From Clostridia bacterium (GTDB taxonomy: Bacteria; Bacillota; Clostridia; Monoglobales; Monoglobaceae), in the NCBI GenBank assembly GCA_017409915.1, contig JAFQRU010000088.1:1-7748 (forward strand): a stretch of DNA of 7,748 nucleotides. The letters are read 5' to 3'. Shown here piece by piece: positions 1 to 5,685 of the stretch (positions are counted from its first letter, which is position 1; each line of letters opens with the position of its first letter). The position numbers and the translations under genes are program-made. The notes beneath the pieces were generated by a model. That model saw only the letters and a program-made list of their open reading frames with translations. It searched no databases and was not told the DNA's origin.

Positions 1-11
1 AGAGAAGTCAT

Positions 12-50
12 AAAAAATGCAGGCATACTGGCGTATGTCTGCATTTTTTT
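12..50. terminator. Rho-independent terminator-like hairpin, potentially bidirectional
   Basis: The arms at 12-28 and 33-49 pair over 17 positions with one G-T pair, around the 4-nt loop TGGC. A run of seven T follows the core on the plus strand, and a matching A run precedes it, so the structure could also stop minus-strand transcription. It probably ends whatever gene lies to the left of the window. No coding sequence for that gene is visible here. Confidence 0.75.
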
Positions 51-122
51 GCGCACTATCAGCGGAAAATAACAAGCCAAAACCGATTCCTCCCTAAGGA
101 GCACCGCCGTTGCCCCGATTTT
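51..122. other. Intergenic stretch with no recognised gene
   Basis: This segment between the left-edge hairpin and the glyS promoter is visibly richer in G and C (notably 101-118) than the AT-rich promoter that follows. On the minus strand it stays open, without a stop, from about 120 through the hairpin to position 1. An AGGGAGG-like string there precedes a TTG, but there is no recognisable protein family. The open frame runs straight through a terminator-like hairpin, so I do not call it a gene. It may be part of a dispersed intergenic element, which is inference only. Confidence 0.3.
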
Positions 123-134
123 TTGTTAAAACTC

Positions 135-163
135 TTGCAATTATTTATTATATGTTATATAAT
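135..163 (+). promoter_or_regulatory. Sigma-A-type promoter of the glyS operon
   Basis: A TTGCAA box at 135-140 and a perfect TATAAT at 158-163 are separated by exactly 17 nt. Transcription would start near 170, giving a leader of roughly 37 nt before the TTG start at 207. The promoter lies inside the upstream extension of the glyS reading frame (from 123), so the longer protein cannot be made from this transcript. Confidence 0.75.
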
Positions 164-190
164 GTATGTATCTATATGTGTTAAATACAG

Positions 191-196
191 AAAGGA
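191..196 (+). promoter_or_regulatory. Ribosome binding site deciding the glyS start
   Basis: AAAGGA lies 10 nt upstream of the TTG at 207 and 31 nt upstream of the first in-frame ATG at 228. The spacing favours TTG 207 as the initiation codon. No comparable purine-rich site lies at a proper distance from ATG 228. Confidence 0.6.
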
Positions 197-206
197 TGTT
201 TACATT

Positions 207-1589
207 TTGAAGAATCAAGAAAAAACAATGGAAAAAATCGTTGCCCTTTGCAAAGGCAGAGGCTTTGTGTATCCGGGCTCCGAAATCTACGGCGGACTTG
301 CAAACACCTGGGACTACGGTCCTCTTGGTGTTGAGCTTAAAAACAATGTTAAAAAGGCTTGGTGGAAAAAGTTCATTCAGGAAAGCCCATATAATGTTGG
401 TCTTGACGCTGCAATCTTAATGAACCCTGAAACATGGGTGGCTTCCGGCCATGTCGGCGGCTTCTCCGACCCGCTTATGGACTGTAAGGAATGTAAGTCA
501 AGATTCCGCGCAGACAAGCTTATTGAAGATGTTGCCGGTGTCAGCGCTGACGGCTGGTCTGACCAGAAGATGATGGATTATATTAAGGAAAATCAGCTTG
601 CTTGTCCTGAATGCGGAAAGCATAACTTTACTGACATCAGAAAGTTCAACCTTATGTTCAAGACTTTCCAGGGCGTTACAGACGACTCTAAGAACGAAAT
701 CTTTTTAAGACCTGAAACAGCTCAGGGTATCTTCGTTAACTTCAAGAATGTTCAGAGAACATCAAGAAAGAAGATTCCGTTTGGTATCGGTCAGGTTGGT
801 AAGTCTTTCAGAAACGAAATTACTCCTGGTAACTTTACTTTCAGAACCCGTGAATTTGAACAGATGGAGCTTGAATTCTTCTGTGCTCCGGGAACTGACC
901 TTGAATGGTTTAAGTATTGGAAAGACTTCTGTAAAAACTGGCTCTTATCTTTGGGCGTTGCAGAAGAAAATCTTAAACTCCGCGACCACGACCCCGAAGA
1001 GCTTTCACATTACAGCAACGCGACAACTGATATTGAGTTTATGTTCCCATTCGGTTGGGGCGAGCTCTGGGGCATTGCTGACAGAACAGACTTTGACCTC
1101 ACACAGCATTCAAACCACAGTGGCGAGAAGATGGAATACTGCGACAGCGAAACAGGAGAAAAATACACACCATACTGTGTTGAACCATCTCTTGGCGCTG
1201 ACCGTGTTACTCTTGCATTTATGGTTGAGGCTTATGACGAAGAGGTTGTTGACGCAGAAAAGAACGATACAAGAACAGTTATGAGATTCCATCCGGCTCT
1301 TGCTCCTGTTAAGGCAGCAGTTCTTCCTCTTTCCAAGAAGCTTTCTGAGGGCGCTCTTAAAGTTTACTCCGCTCTTGCAGGCGAGTTTATGTGTGAATAC
1401 GACGAATCAGGAAGCATCGGTAAGCGTTATCGTCGTCAGGACGAAATCGGAACACCGTTCTGTATTACTTACGATTTCGATTCAGAAGAAGACAATATGG
1501 TTACAGTTCGTCATCGTGACTCTATGGAACAGGAAAGAGTTGCAATAGCTGACCTTGTAGCTTATATAAACGAAAGAATTAAATTCTAA
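207..1589 (+). CDS. glyS: Glycyl-tRNA synthetase, single-chain dimeric type
   Basis: Charges tRNA-Gly with glycine using ATP, in the cytoplasm. The product is 460 residues from the TTG at 207, close to the usual clostridial length. It is the alpha2, eukaryote/archaeal-like class II form, not the alpha2-beta2 GlyQ/GlyS form. Visible landmarks: an N-terminal GGLANTWDYGPLG block (residues 29-41), two CxxC pairs (C93/C96 and C133/C136) that look like a zinc knuckle in the insertion, class II motif 2 at about 201-225 (FRNE...FRTREFEQMELEF), motif 3 at about 329-338 (LGADRVTLAF), and an anticodon-binding domain from about 361 to the end. The frame is open further upstream to a TTG at 123, but that part reads as low-complexity hydrophobic sequence and contains the promoter. 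It is the first gene of a probable operon with holB 24 nt downstream. No T-box leader is visible. Confidence 0.95.
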   Translation: MKNQEKTMEKIVALCKGRGFVYPGSEIYGGLANTWDYGPLGVELKNNVKKAWWKKFIQESPYNVGLDAAILMNPETWVASGHVGGFSDPLMDCKECKSRFRADKLIEDVAGVSADGWSDQKMMDYIKENQLACPECGKHNFTDIRKFNLMFKTFQGVTDDSKNEIFLRPETAQGIFVNFKNVQRTSRKKIPFGIGQVGKSFRNEITPGNFTFRTREFEQMELEFFCAPGTDLEWFKYWKDFCKNWLLSLGVAEENLKLRDHDPEELSHYSNATTDIEFMFPFGWGELWGIADRTDFDLTQHSNHSGEKMEYCDSETGEKYTPYCVEPSLGADRVTLAFMVEAYDEEVVDAEKNDTRTVMRFHPALAPVKAAVLPLSKKLSEGALKVYSALAGEFMCEYDESGSIGKRYRRQDEIGTPFCITYDFDSEEDNMVTVRHRDSMEQERVAIADLVAYINERIKF

Positions 1590-1613
1590 AAAATTTTCGG
1601 GAGGGAAAAGAAA

Positions 1614-2639
1614 ATGGATTTTAATAAGATTTACGGCCATGACGGTATAAAATCTGCTCTTAAAAATTCAGTTTCCTCCTCCAAAATCGGTCATGCTTAT
1701 ATTTTTGAGGGACCAATGGGCGTAGGGCGGTTTTCATCCGCCCTTGCCTTCTCTAAATCCATTCTTTGCGAGAATAGTCATAACGGAGAGCCTTGCGGAG
1801 TTTGCAAAAGCTGCACAATGGCTGAGGGGATGACTCATCCCGATATCCGCATTGTAAATAACGAGCTTTATAACGAGGGGTCTTCCTCCTCTGATATTCT
1901 GGTTGGGACAATCCGCGAAATGAAAAAGGAGATTTATATAAAGCCTTTTTATTCCGACCGAAAGGTTTATATTGTTCCCAAGGCAGAAACTATTAACGAA
2001 ACGGCTCAGAACAGCCTTTTAAAAGTCTTTGAAGAGCCACCCCCATACTGCACGGTTATTCTTATTACGGAGAACACAAATGCGTTTCTTCCCACTATTT
2101 TATCCCGTGCGGTAAACATCAGATTCAACTCTCTCCCCCGTGAGACTGTTGAAAGCTATCTTAATGCTAATTTCGGCGCAGACGAAGCTTATATAAAAAC
2201 CGTTTCCGCTATGAGCGACGGCAGCATCGGAAGCGCAATCTCTTTAATGGAGGACAAATCGGCAGAAGCAGACAGAGAGACAATTATTAAAACCCTTTGT
2301 TCTCTTTCTTCCTCCTCAGGAAAAACTCTTTACGAGGCAGTTAACACCTTAAAAGGTTTTTCAAGCAATGCCGACTTTATGATGAAAACAATAACAATGT
2401 GGTTCCGCGACTGTTTATATTTTAAAGAGGGCGGCGACATTGTTAATTTAGATAAACAAGAAGAACTTAAATCTTTCTGCAAAAATATCCCCTCTGATGC
2501 GCCACTTCATCTTCTGGATATTGCAGTGAGATACACAAAATATTTAAAACAAAGAGGAAAATATCCTCTGCTTATAAACTGTATGCTTTTAGAGTGTTGG
2601 GAGGTATTGTATGACAGAAGTAATTGGAATAAGATTTAA
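1614..2639 (+). CDS. holB: DNA polymerase III subunit delta prime (clamp loader)
   Basis: Non-motor AAA+ subunit of the clamp-loader complex that places the beta sliding clamp on DNA for the replicative polymerase. 341 residues, normal for the family. It opens with GHDGIKSALKNSV, followed by the P-loop region GPMGVGRF (33-40). The usual Walker A lysine is arginine there. A four-cysteine zinc module follows (C52, C61, C64, C67), then the conserved block NSLLKVFEEPP (133-143). The SRC motif position reads SRA (164-166). Degenerate nucleotide-binding residues are common in delta prime. The start is supported by GGGAGGG at 1599-1605. The last 29 nt overlap the start of ricT, which implies translational coupling. 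HolB next to RicT matches the conserved Bacillota arrangement. Confidence 0.92.
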   Translation: MDFNKIYGHDGIKSALKNSVSSSKIGHAYIFEGPMGVGRFSSALAFSKSILCENSHNGEPCGVCKSCTMAEGMTHPDIRIVNNELYNEGSSSSDILVGTIREMKKEIYIKPFYSDRKVYIVPKAETINETAQNSLLKVFEEPPPYCTVILITENTNAFLPTILSRAVNIRFNSLPRETVESYLNANFGADEAYIKTVSAMSDGSIGSAISLMEDKSAEADRETIIKTLCSLSSSSGKTLYEAVNTLKGFSSNADFMMKTITMWFRDCLYFKEGGDIVNLDKQEELKSFCKNIPSDAPLHLLDIAVRYTKYLKQRGKYPLLINCMLLECWEVLYDRSNWNKI

Positions 2640-3480
2640 CACAGCAGGTAAAATATATTATTTTGCGCCAAACGGCAAAAAGGCAGATGTTGGTATGGGC
2701 GTTATTGTTGAAACCGCCCGTGGCGTTGAATTCGGCACGGTTGCAATCGCCAACAAAATGGTTGACGACAGCGAGGTTGTTCAGCCCTTAAAGCCTATAA
2801 CCCGTCTTGCCACAAATGCTGACTATAACCAGCTTGAAGCGAATAAGATTAAAGAAAAAGAGGCATTTAAGATTGCCAACGAAAAAATTGCTGAGCATAA
2901 TCTTGATATGCACCTTGTTAATACTGAATACACCTTTGACCGCAGTAAAATTCTTTTCTATTTTACAGCAGACAAAAGAGTTGACTTCCGTGACCTTGTA
3001 AAAAGTCTTGCAAGTGTTTTCAAAACCCGTATTGAGCTTAGGCAAATCGGTGTTCGCGACGAGGCGAAATCTCTTGGAGCACTCGGAATTTGCGGTAAAG
3101 CACTTTGCTGTTCAACCTTTTTAAACGATTTCCACCCCGTTTCAATCAAAATGGCTAAGGAGCAGGGATTATCCTTAAATCCAACCAAGATTTCAGGGGT
3201 TTGCGGACGCCTTATGTGTTGTCTTGAATATGAGCAGAATGTATATGAGGAAATGCTCAAAGTTGTTCCCCCGAAAGGCTCACTGGTTGAGTGCAGTGAG
3301 GGCAAGGGCATTGTTATTGAATCCGAAACCTTAAAGGGCAAAGTCAAGGTTAAATTCGGCGACGACGAAGATATGGTCATCAAGCAATTTGACGCTAAGG
3401 ATGTCAGAGTTTTAAAGAAGGCTAAGGCGCCAAAAGAGGATGCCCCCGAAGATATTCCCGAAGATATCCCTCAGGACTGA
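2611..3480 (+). CDS. ricT: PSP1-domain protein RicT (YaaT)
   Basis: 289-residue cytoplasmic protein of the PSP1 C-terminal domain family. In Bacillus subtilis the orthologue YaaT/RicT joins RicA and RicF in an iron-sulfur complex that assists RNase Y in mRNA maturation and affects sporulation, competence and biofilm phosphorelays. The hallmark is two C-x4-CC clusters, GICGKALCC (C161, C166, C167) and GVCGRLMCC (C198, C203, C204), inside the conserved core from about residue 60 to 215. The tail after about 270 is acidic and contains EDIPEDIPQD. The ATG at 2611 lies within holB and has GGGAGGT (2599-2605) at good spacing. Family assignment is secure. The role is transferred from Bacillus, and the RicA and RicF genes are not in this window. 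Confidence 0.9.
   Translation: MTEVIGIRFNTAGKIYYFAPNGKKADVGMGVIVETARGVEFGTVAIANKMVDDSEVVQPLKPITRLATNADYNQLEANKIKEKEAFKIANEKIAEHNLDMHLVNTEYTFDRSKILFYFTADKRVDFRDLVKSLASVFKTRIELRQIGVRDEAKSLGALGICGKALCCSTFLNDFHPVSIKMAKEQGLSLNPTKISGVCGRLMCCLEYEQNVYEEMLKVVPPKGSLVECSEGKGIVIESETLKGKVKVKFGDDEDMVIKQFDAKDVRVLKKAKAPKEDAPEDIPEDIPQD
3445..3468 (+). repeat. Two-copy 12-bp tandem repeat in the ricT tail
   Basis: CCCGAAGATATT (3445-3456) is followed directly by CCCGAAGATATC (3457-3468), one mismatch apart. It encodes repeated Pro-Glu-Asp-Ile in the acidic C-terminal tail, outside the conserved RicT core. The unit keeps frame, so copy number could change without breaking the gene. Confidence 0.7.
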
Positions 3481-3498
3481 TTTTAGGAGGTCAGAAAT

Positions 3499-4479
3499 AT
3501 GAGCAAGTCAATGGGCAGTAAGGCAAAGCTTTTGTATCTTGCCAGAATTTTAATTGAGGAAACGGATGAAAACCATCCTCTTTCCACCCCTGCGCTCATT
3601 GAAAGGCTTTCCGCCTGCGGGATTGATGTTGAGCGAAAAACGCTTTATGACGATATTGAAACATTAGAGAGCTTCGGCCTTGATGTCCAGACCGTTAAAT
3701 CAAGGGCAAACCTTTATTTCGTGGGTTCAAATAACCTTGAACTCCCTGAGCTTAAACTTCTGGTTGACGCTGTTTCTTCTTCCCGTTTTATAACGGAGAA
3801 AAAGTCGGCTCAGCTTATTGAAAAGCTCTCTAAGATGACAAGCTCTCATAATGCCCGCTCTCTCAGAAGACAGGTTTTCGTTTCAGGGAGAGTCAAAACC
3901 CCAAACGAGCAGATTTATTACAACATCGACGCAATCCACAACGCTATTTCTAAAAATCGTCAGATTTCATTTAAATATTTCGAATGGACTATTGATAAAA
4001 AGCAGGAATTTAAGCGAAACGGCGAAGAATATATCCAGTCGCCACTAGGGCTTTCCCTTTCCGATAATAACTATTATCTCATAACTTACAGCGACAAGCA
4101 TAATAAAATTCTTCACTTCCGTGTTGACAAAATGAGCAACATTTCCGTTACGGAGGCAACGGCTTTAAAGCCTGATTTTCCTTTTGATATAGCGGAATAT
4201 TCAAACAGGACCTTTAATATGTTCGGCGGAGATAGCGAGAGAGTTGAGCTACTTGTTCATAACAGTCTTATCGGCGTTATGATTGACCGCTTCGGCAAAG
4301 ACATAACCACCATTAAAAAAGACGATGAACATTTCATCGCCATACTTAATATAAACGCAAGTCCCACATTTTTAGGCTGGCTTTTCAGTTTCGGCGACAG
4401 AGTCAAGGTCTTATCCCCCGAAAGAGTTGCTCAAAAAATCAAAACCCTGAGCGAAACAGTTAATAAACTTTATAAATAA
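3499..4479 (+). CDS. WYL-domain transcriptional regulator with N-terminal winged helix
   Basis: 326-residue predicted DNA-binding regulator. The N-terminus (about 8-62) matches the helix-turn-helix seen in WYL proteins, including the segment DVERKTLYDDIETLESFG, where the recognition helix would lie. A WYL-type domain follows (about 135-220) with SPLGLSLSDNNYYLITYS. The name-giving Trp-Tyr-Leu reads Tyr-Tyr-Leu (192-194), which is frequent in the family. The downstream HFRVDKM block (206-212) is also typical. The rest (about 245-322) fits the WCX C-terminal extension. WYL domains are thought to sense ligands such as nucleic acid or small molecules. The target here is unknown. The start is set by AGGAGG at 3485-3490, 8 nt ahead. 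It lies 18 nt after ricT, so it is probably the last gene of the glyS operon, and it ends at a strong terminator. Confidence 0.88.
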   Translation: MSKSMGSKAKLLYLARILIEETDENHPLSTPALIERLSACGIDVERKTLYDDIETLESFGLDVQTVKSRANLYFVGSNNLELPELKLLVDAVSSSRFITEKKSAQLIEKLSKMTSSHNARSLRRQVFVSGRVKTPNEQIYYNIDAIHNAISKNRQISFKYFEWTIDKKQEFKRNGEEYIQSPLGLSLSDNNYYLITYSDKHNKILHFRVDKMSNISVTEATALKPDFPFDIAEYSNRTFNMFGGDSERVELLVHNSLIGVMIDRFGKDITTIKKDDEHFIAILNINASPTFLGWLFSFGDRVKVLSPERVAQKIKTLSETVNKLYK

Positions 4480-4483
4480 AATA

Positions 4484-4518
4484 AACCCCTGAAAGCAACG
4501 CTTTCAGGGGTTATTTTT
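4484..4518. terminator. Bidirectional terminator between convergent genes
   Basis: A perfect 13-bp stem (4484-4496 with 4500-4512) with a 3-nt loop is followed by T-rich sequence on the plus strand. A-rich sequence precedes it, giving a T-rich tract on the minus strand. It lies just after the stop of the WYL regulator and only 4 nt past the stop of the convergent GMP synthase gene. It can therefore serve both transcription units. Confidence 0.88.
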
Positions 4519-5497
4519 ACTCCCACTCGATTGTGCCGATTGGCTTTGGAGTTAAGTCTAAGAGGACACGGTTGATGCCTTCAACCTCATTTGTTATACG
4601 GTTTGTGATTTTATGAAGAACTGCGTATGGGATTTCCTCAATCGTTGCAGTCATAGCATCTGTTGTGTTGACAGCACGGATGATTGCAGGCCAGCCTTCA
4701 TATCTCTTATCGTTTTTAACGCCAACGCTCTTCATATCAGGAACGGCGATAAAATACTGCCATACTGTTTTGGAAAGACCGCAGATTTCAAATTCCTCTC
4801 TTAAAATCGCATCTGCTTCGCGGAGAGCGTGGAGTCTATCCCTTGTTATTGCGCCGAGGCAACGAACGCCGAGGCCCGGGCCCGGGAATGGCTGACGGTC
4901 AACCATATTTTCAGGAAGGCCGAGAGCTTTACCAACAACTCTAACTTCGTCTTTGTATAAAAGCTTAACAGGCTCAACAAGCTCAAGCTTCATATCCTCA
5001 GGAAGTCCGCCAACATTATGGTGCGCCTTAACTCCATCGCTTTCCAAAATGTCAGGATAGATAGTTCCCTGAGCCAAGAAATCAACGCCCTCAAGCTTCT
5101 TCGCTTCTTCATTGAATACTTCAATAAATTCTCCGCCGATGATTTTTCTCTTTCTTTCAGGTTCTGCAACATCCTTTAATAAATCCAAAAATCTGTCTGT
5201 TGCATCAATATATATAAGGTTTGCGTCAAGACCGTTTTTAAACACCTCTATAACCTGTTCGCTTTCGCCTTTTCTCATAAGCCCGTGGTTAACGTGAACA
5301 CAGATAAGCTGTTTACCGATTGCTTTAATGAGCAGTGCCGCAACAACAGAGGAGTCAACCCCGCCGGAGAGGGCGAGGAGAACTTTTTTGTCCCCAACCT
5401 GCGCTCTGATTTCGCTTATTTGCTCTTCAATAAAAGCGTCCGCAAGTTCCTTTGTTGTAATTCTTACCATATCATCAGGTCTTTTGCAAATTTCCAT
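4517..5497 (-). CDS. guaA: GMP synthase, ATP-pyrophosphatase subunit without a glutaminase domain
   Basis: Makes GMP from XMP in purine synthesis: ATP adenylates XMP and ammonia displaces AMP. The 326 residues cover only the ATP-PPase and C-terminal dimerisation domains. Usual bacterial GuaA has about 510 residues because it begins with a class I glutamine amidotransferase domain, absent here. Landmarks: PP-loop SGGVDSS (44-50), VHVNHGLMRKGE (67-78), QGTIYPDILES (143-153), HHNVGGLPE (159-167, after Ala where Ser is usual), DRQPFPGPGLGVR (200-212) and the terminal KPIGTIEWE (318-326). The layout resembles the archaeal GuaAb subunit, which partners a separate glutaminase. The start at 5497 follows GGAAGGA at 5507-5513. 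The frame extends upstream to 5566, but that part is hydrophobic and contains the promoter. No partner glutaminase gene is in the window. Confidence 0.92.
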   Translation of the reverse strand: MEICKRPDDMVRITTKELADAFIEEQISEIRAQVGDKKVLLALSGGVDSSVVAALLIKAIGKQLICVHVNHGLMRKGESEQVIEVFKNGLDANLIYIDATDRFLDLLKDVAEPERKRKIIGGEFIEVFNEEAKKLEGVDFLAQGTIYPDILESDGVKAHHNVGGLPEDMKLELVEPVKLLYKDEVRVVGKALGLPENMVDRQPFPGPGLGVRCLGAITRDRLHALREADAILREEFEICGLSKTVWQYFIAVPDMKSVGVKNDKRYEGWPAIIRAVNTTDAMTATIEEIPYAVLHKITNRITNEVEGINRVLLDLTPKPIGTIEWE

Positions 5498-5506
5498 TTT
5501 TATCAA

Positions 5507-5513
5507 TCCTTCC
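5507..5513 (-). promoter_or_regulatory. Ribosome binding site deciding the guaA start
   Basis: Read on the minus strand this is GGAAGGA, 9 nt before the ATG at 5497. It selects the 326-residue product over the longer in-frame reading that begins at 5566 and would add 23 mostly hydrophobic residues. Confidence 0.7.
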
Positions 5514-5537
5514 AAAAGCATATAAAATAATAAAATT

Positions 5538-5566
5538 ATAATAACACAAAAATTCTTGTTTTTCAA
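5538..5566 (-). promoter_or_regulatory. Predicted promoter of the GMP synthase gene
   Basis: On the minus strand, TTGAAA (5561-5566) and TATTAT (5538-5543) are 17 nt apart. A perfect TATAAT sits 3 nt further on (5535-5540) and would give a 20-nt spacer, so the first pairing is preferred. Transcription would begin around 5530, leaving a leader of about 30-35 nt. The spacer contains a near-palindrome (5546-5559) that could be an operator. Confidence 0.6.
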
Positions 5567-5644
5567 GTATTTTCGCTATCTTTCTTTAGCTTTTTTATAT
5601 AAATTTTCCCCTTAAACCTTAATGCTATTCACTCTATTTTAATA
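5567..5644. other. AT-rich spacer between the guaA promoter and the permease terminator
   Basis: I looked for a purine riboswitch or other leader structure feeding the GMP synthase gene and saw none. The stretch has no convincing open frame, hairpin or repeat. Confidence 0.4.
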
Positions 5645-5680
5645 AAAAAGTCCTTTCGGCTAAGGCCGAAAGGACTTTTT
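5645..5680. terminator. Terminator of the amino acid permease gene
   Basis: A 16-bp perfect stem (5645-5660 with 5665-5680) surrounds the loop TAAG. The outer five pairs are A-T, so both strands end in a T run. It begins 5 nt beyond the permease stop on the minus strand and separates that gene from the downstream GMP synthase gene, which therefore needs its own promoter. Confidence 0.9.
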
Positions 5681-5685
5681 ATTAT

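Noticed and set aside
1..120. Minus-strand open frame running off the left edge with an AGGGAGG-TTG start-like signal
   Set aside because: It reads through a terminator-like hairpin, is short and has no recognisable protein similarity. A gene cannot be supported from this window.
748..1284. 178-codon open frame on the plus strand inside glyS
   Set aside because: It lies fully within the conserved glycyl-tRNA synthetase gene in another frame. It has no ribosome binding site and no recognisable family.
2958..3383. 141-codon minus-strand open frame opposite ricT
   Set aside because: It is antisense to the conserved cysteine-rich core of RicT. The composition is what an antisense reading would give, with no start signal or family match.
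4875..4886. GC-only palindrome CCCGGGCCCGGG in an AT-rich region
   Set aside because: It is explained by the Pro-Gly-Pro-Gly codons of the conserved FPGPGLG motif of GMP synthase, so coding constraint accounts for it.
5498..5566. 23-residue hydrophobic N-terminal extension of GMP synthase, resembling a signal or membrane segment
   Set aside because: The stretch contains the promoter and the ribosome binding site for the ATG at 5497. A cytoplasmic purine enzyme is not expected to carry a signal peptide.
5567..5644. Possible purine riboswitch upstream of the GMP synthase gene
   Set aside because: No paired helix architecture or conserved purine-aptamer core was found, and the predicted promoter lies downstream of this stretch, so it would not be in the transcript.
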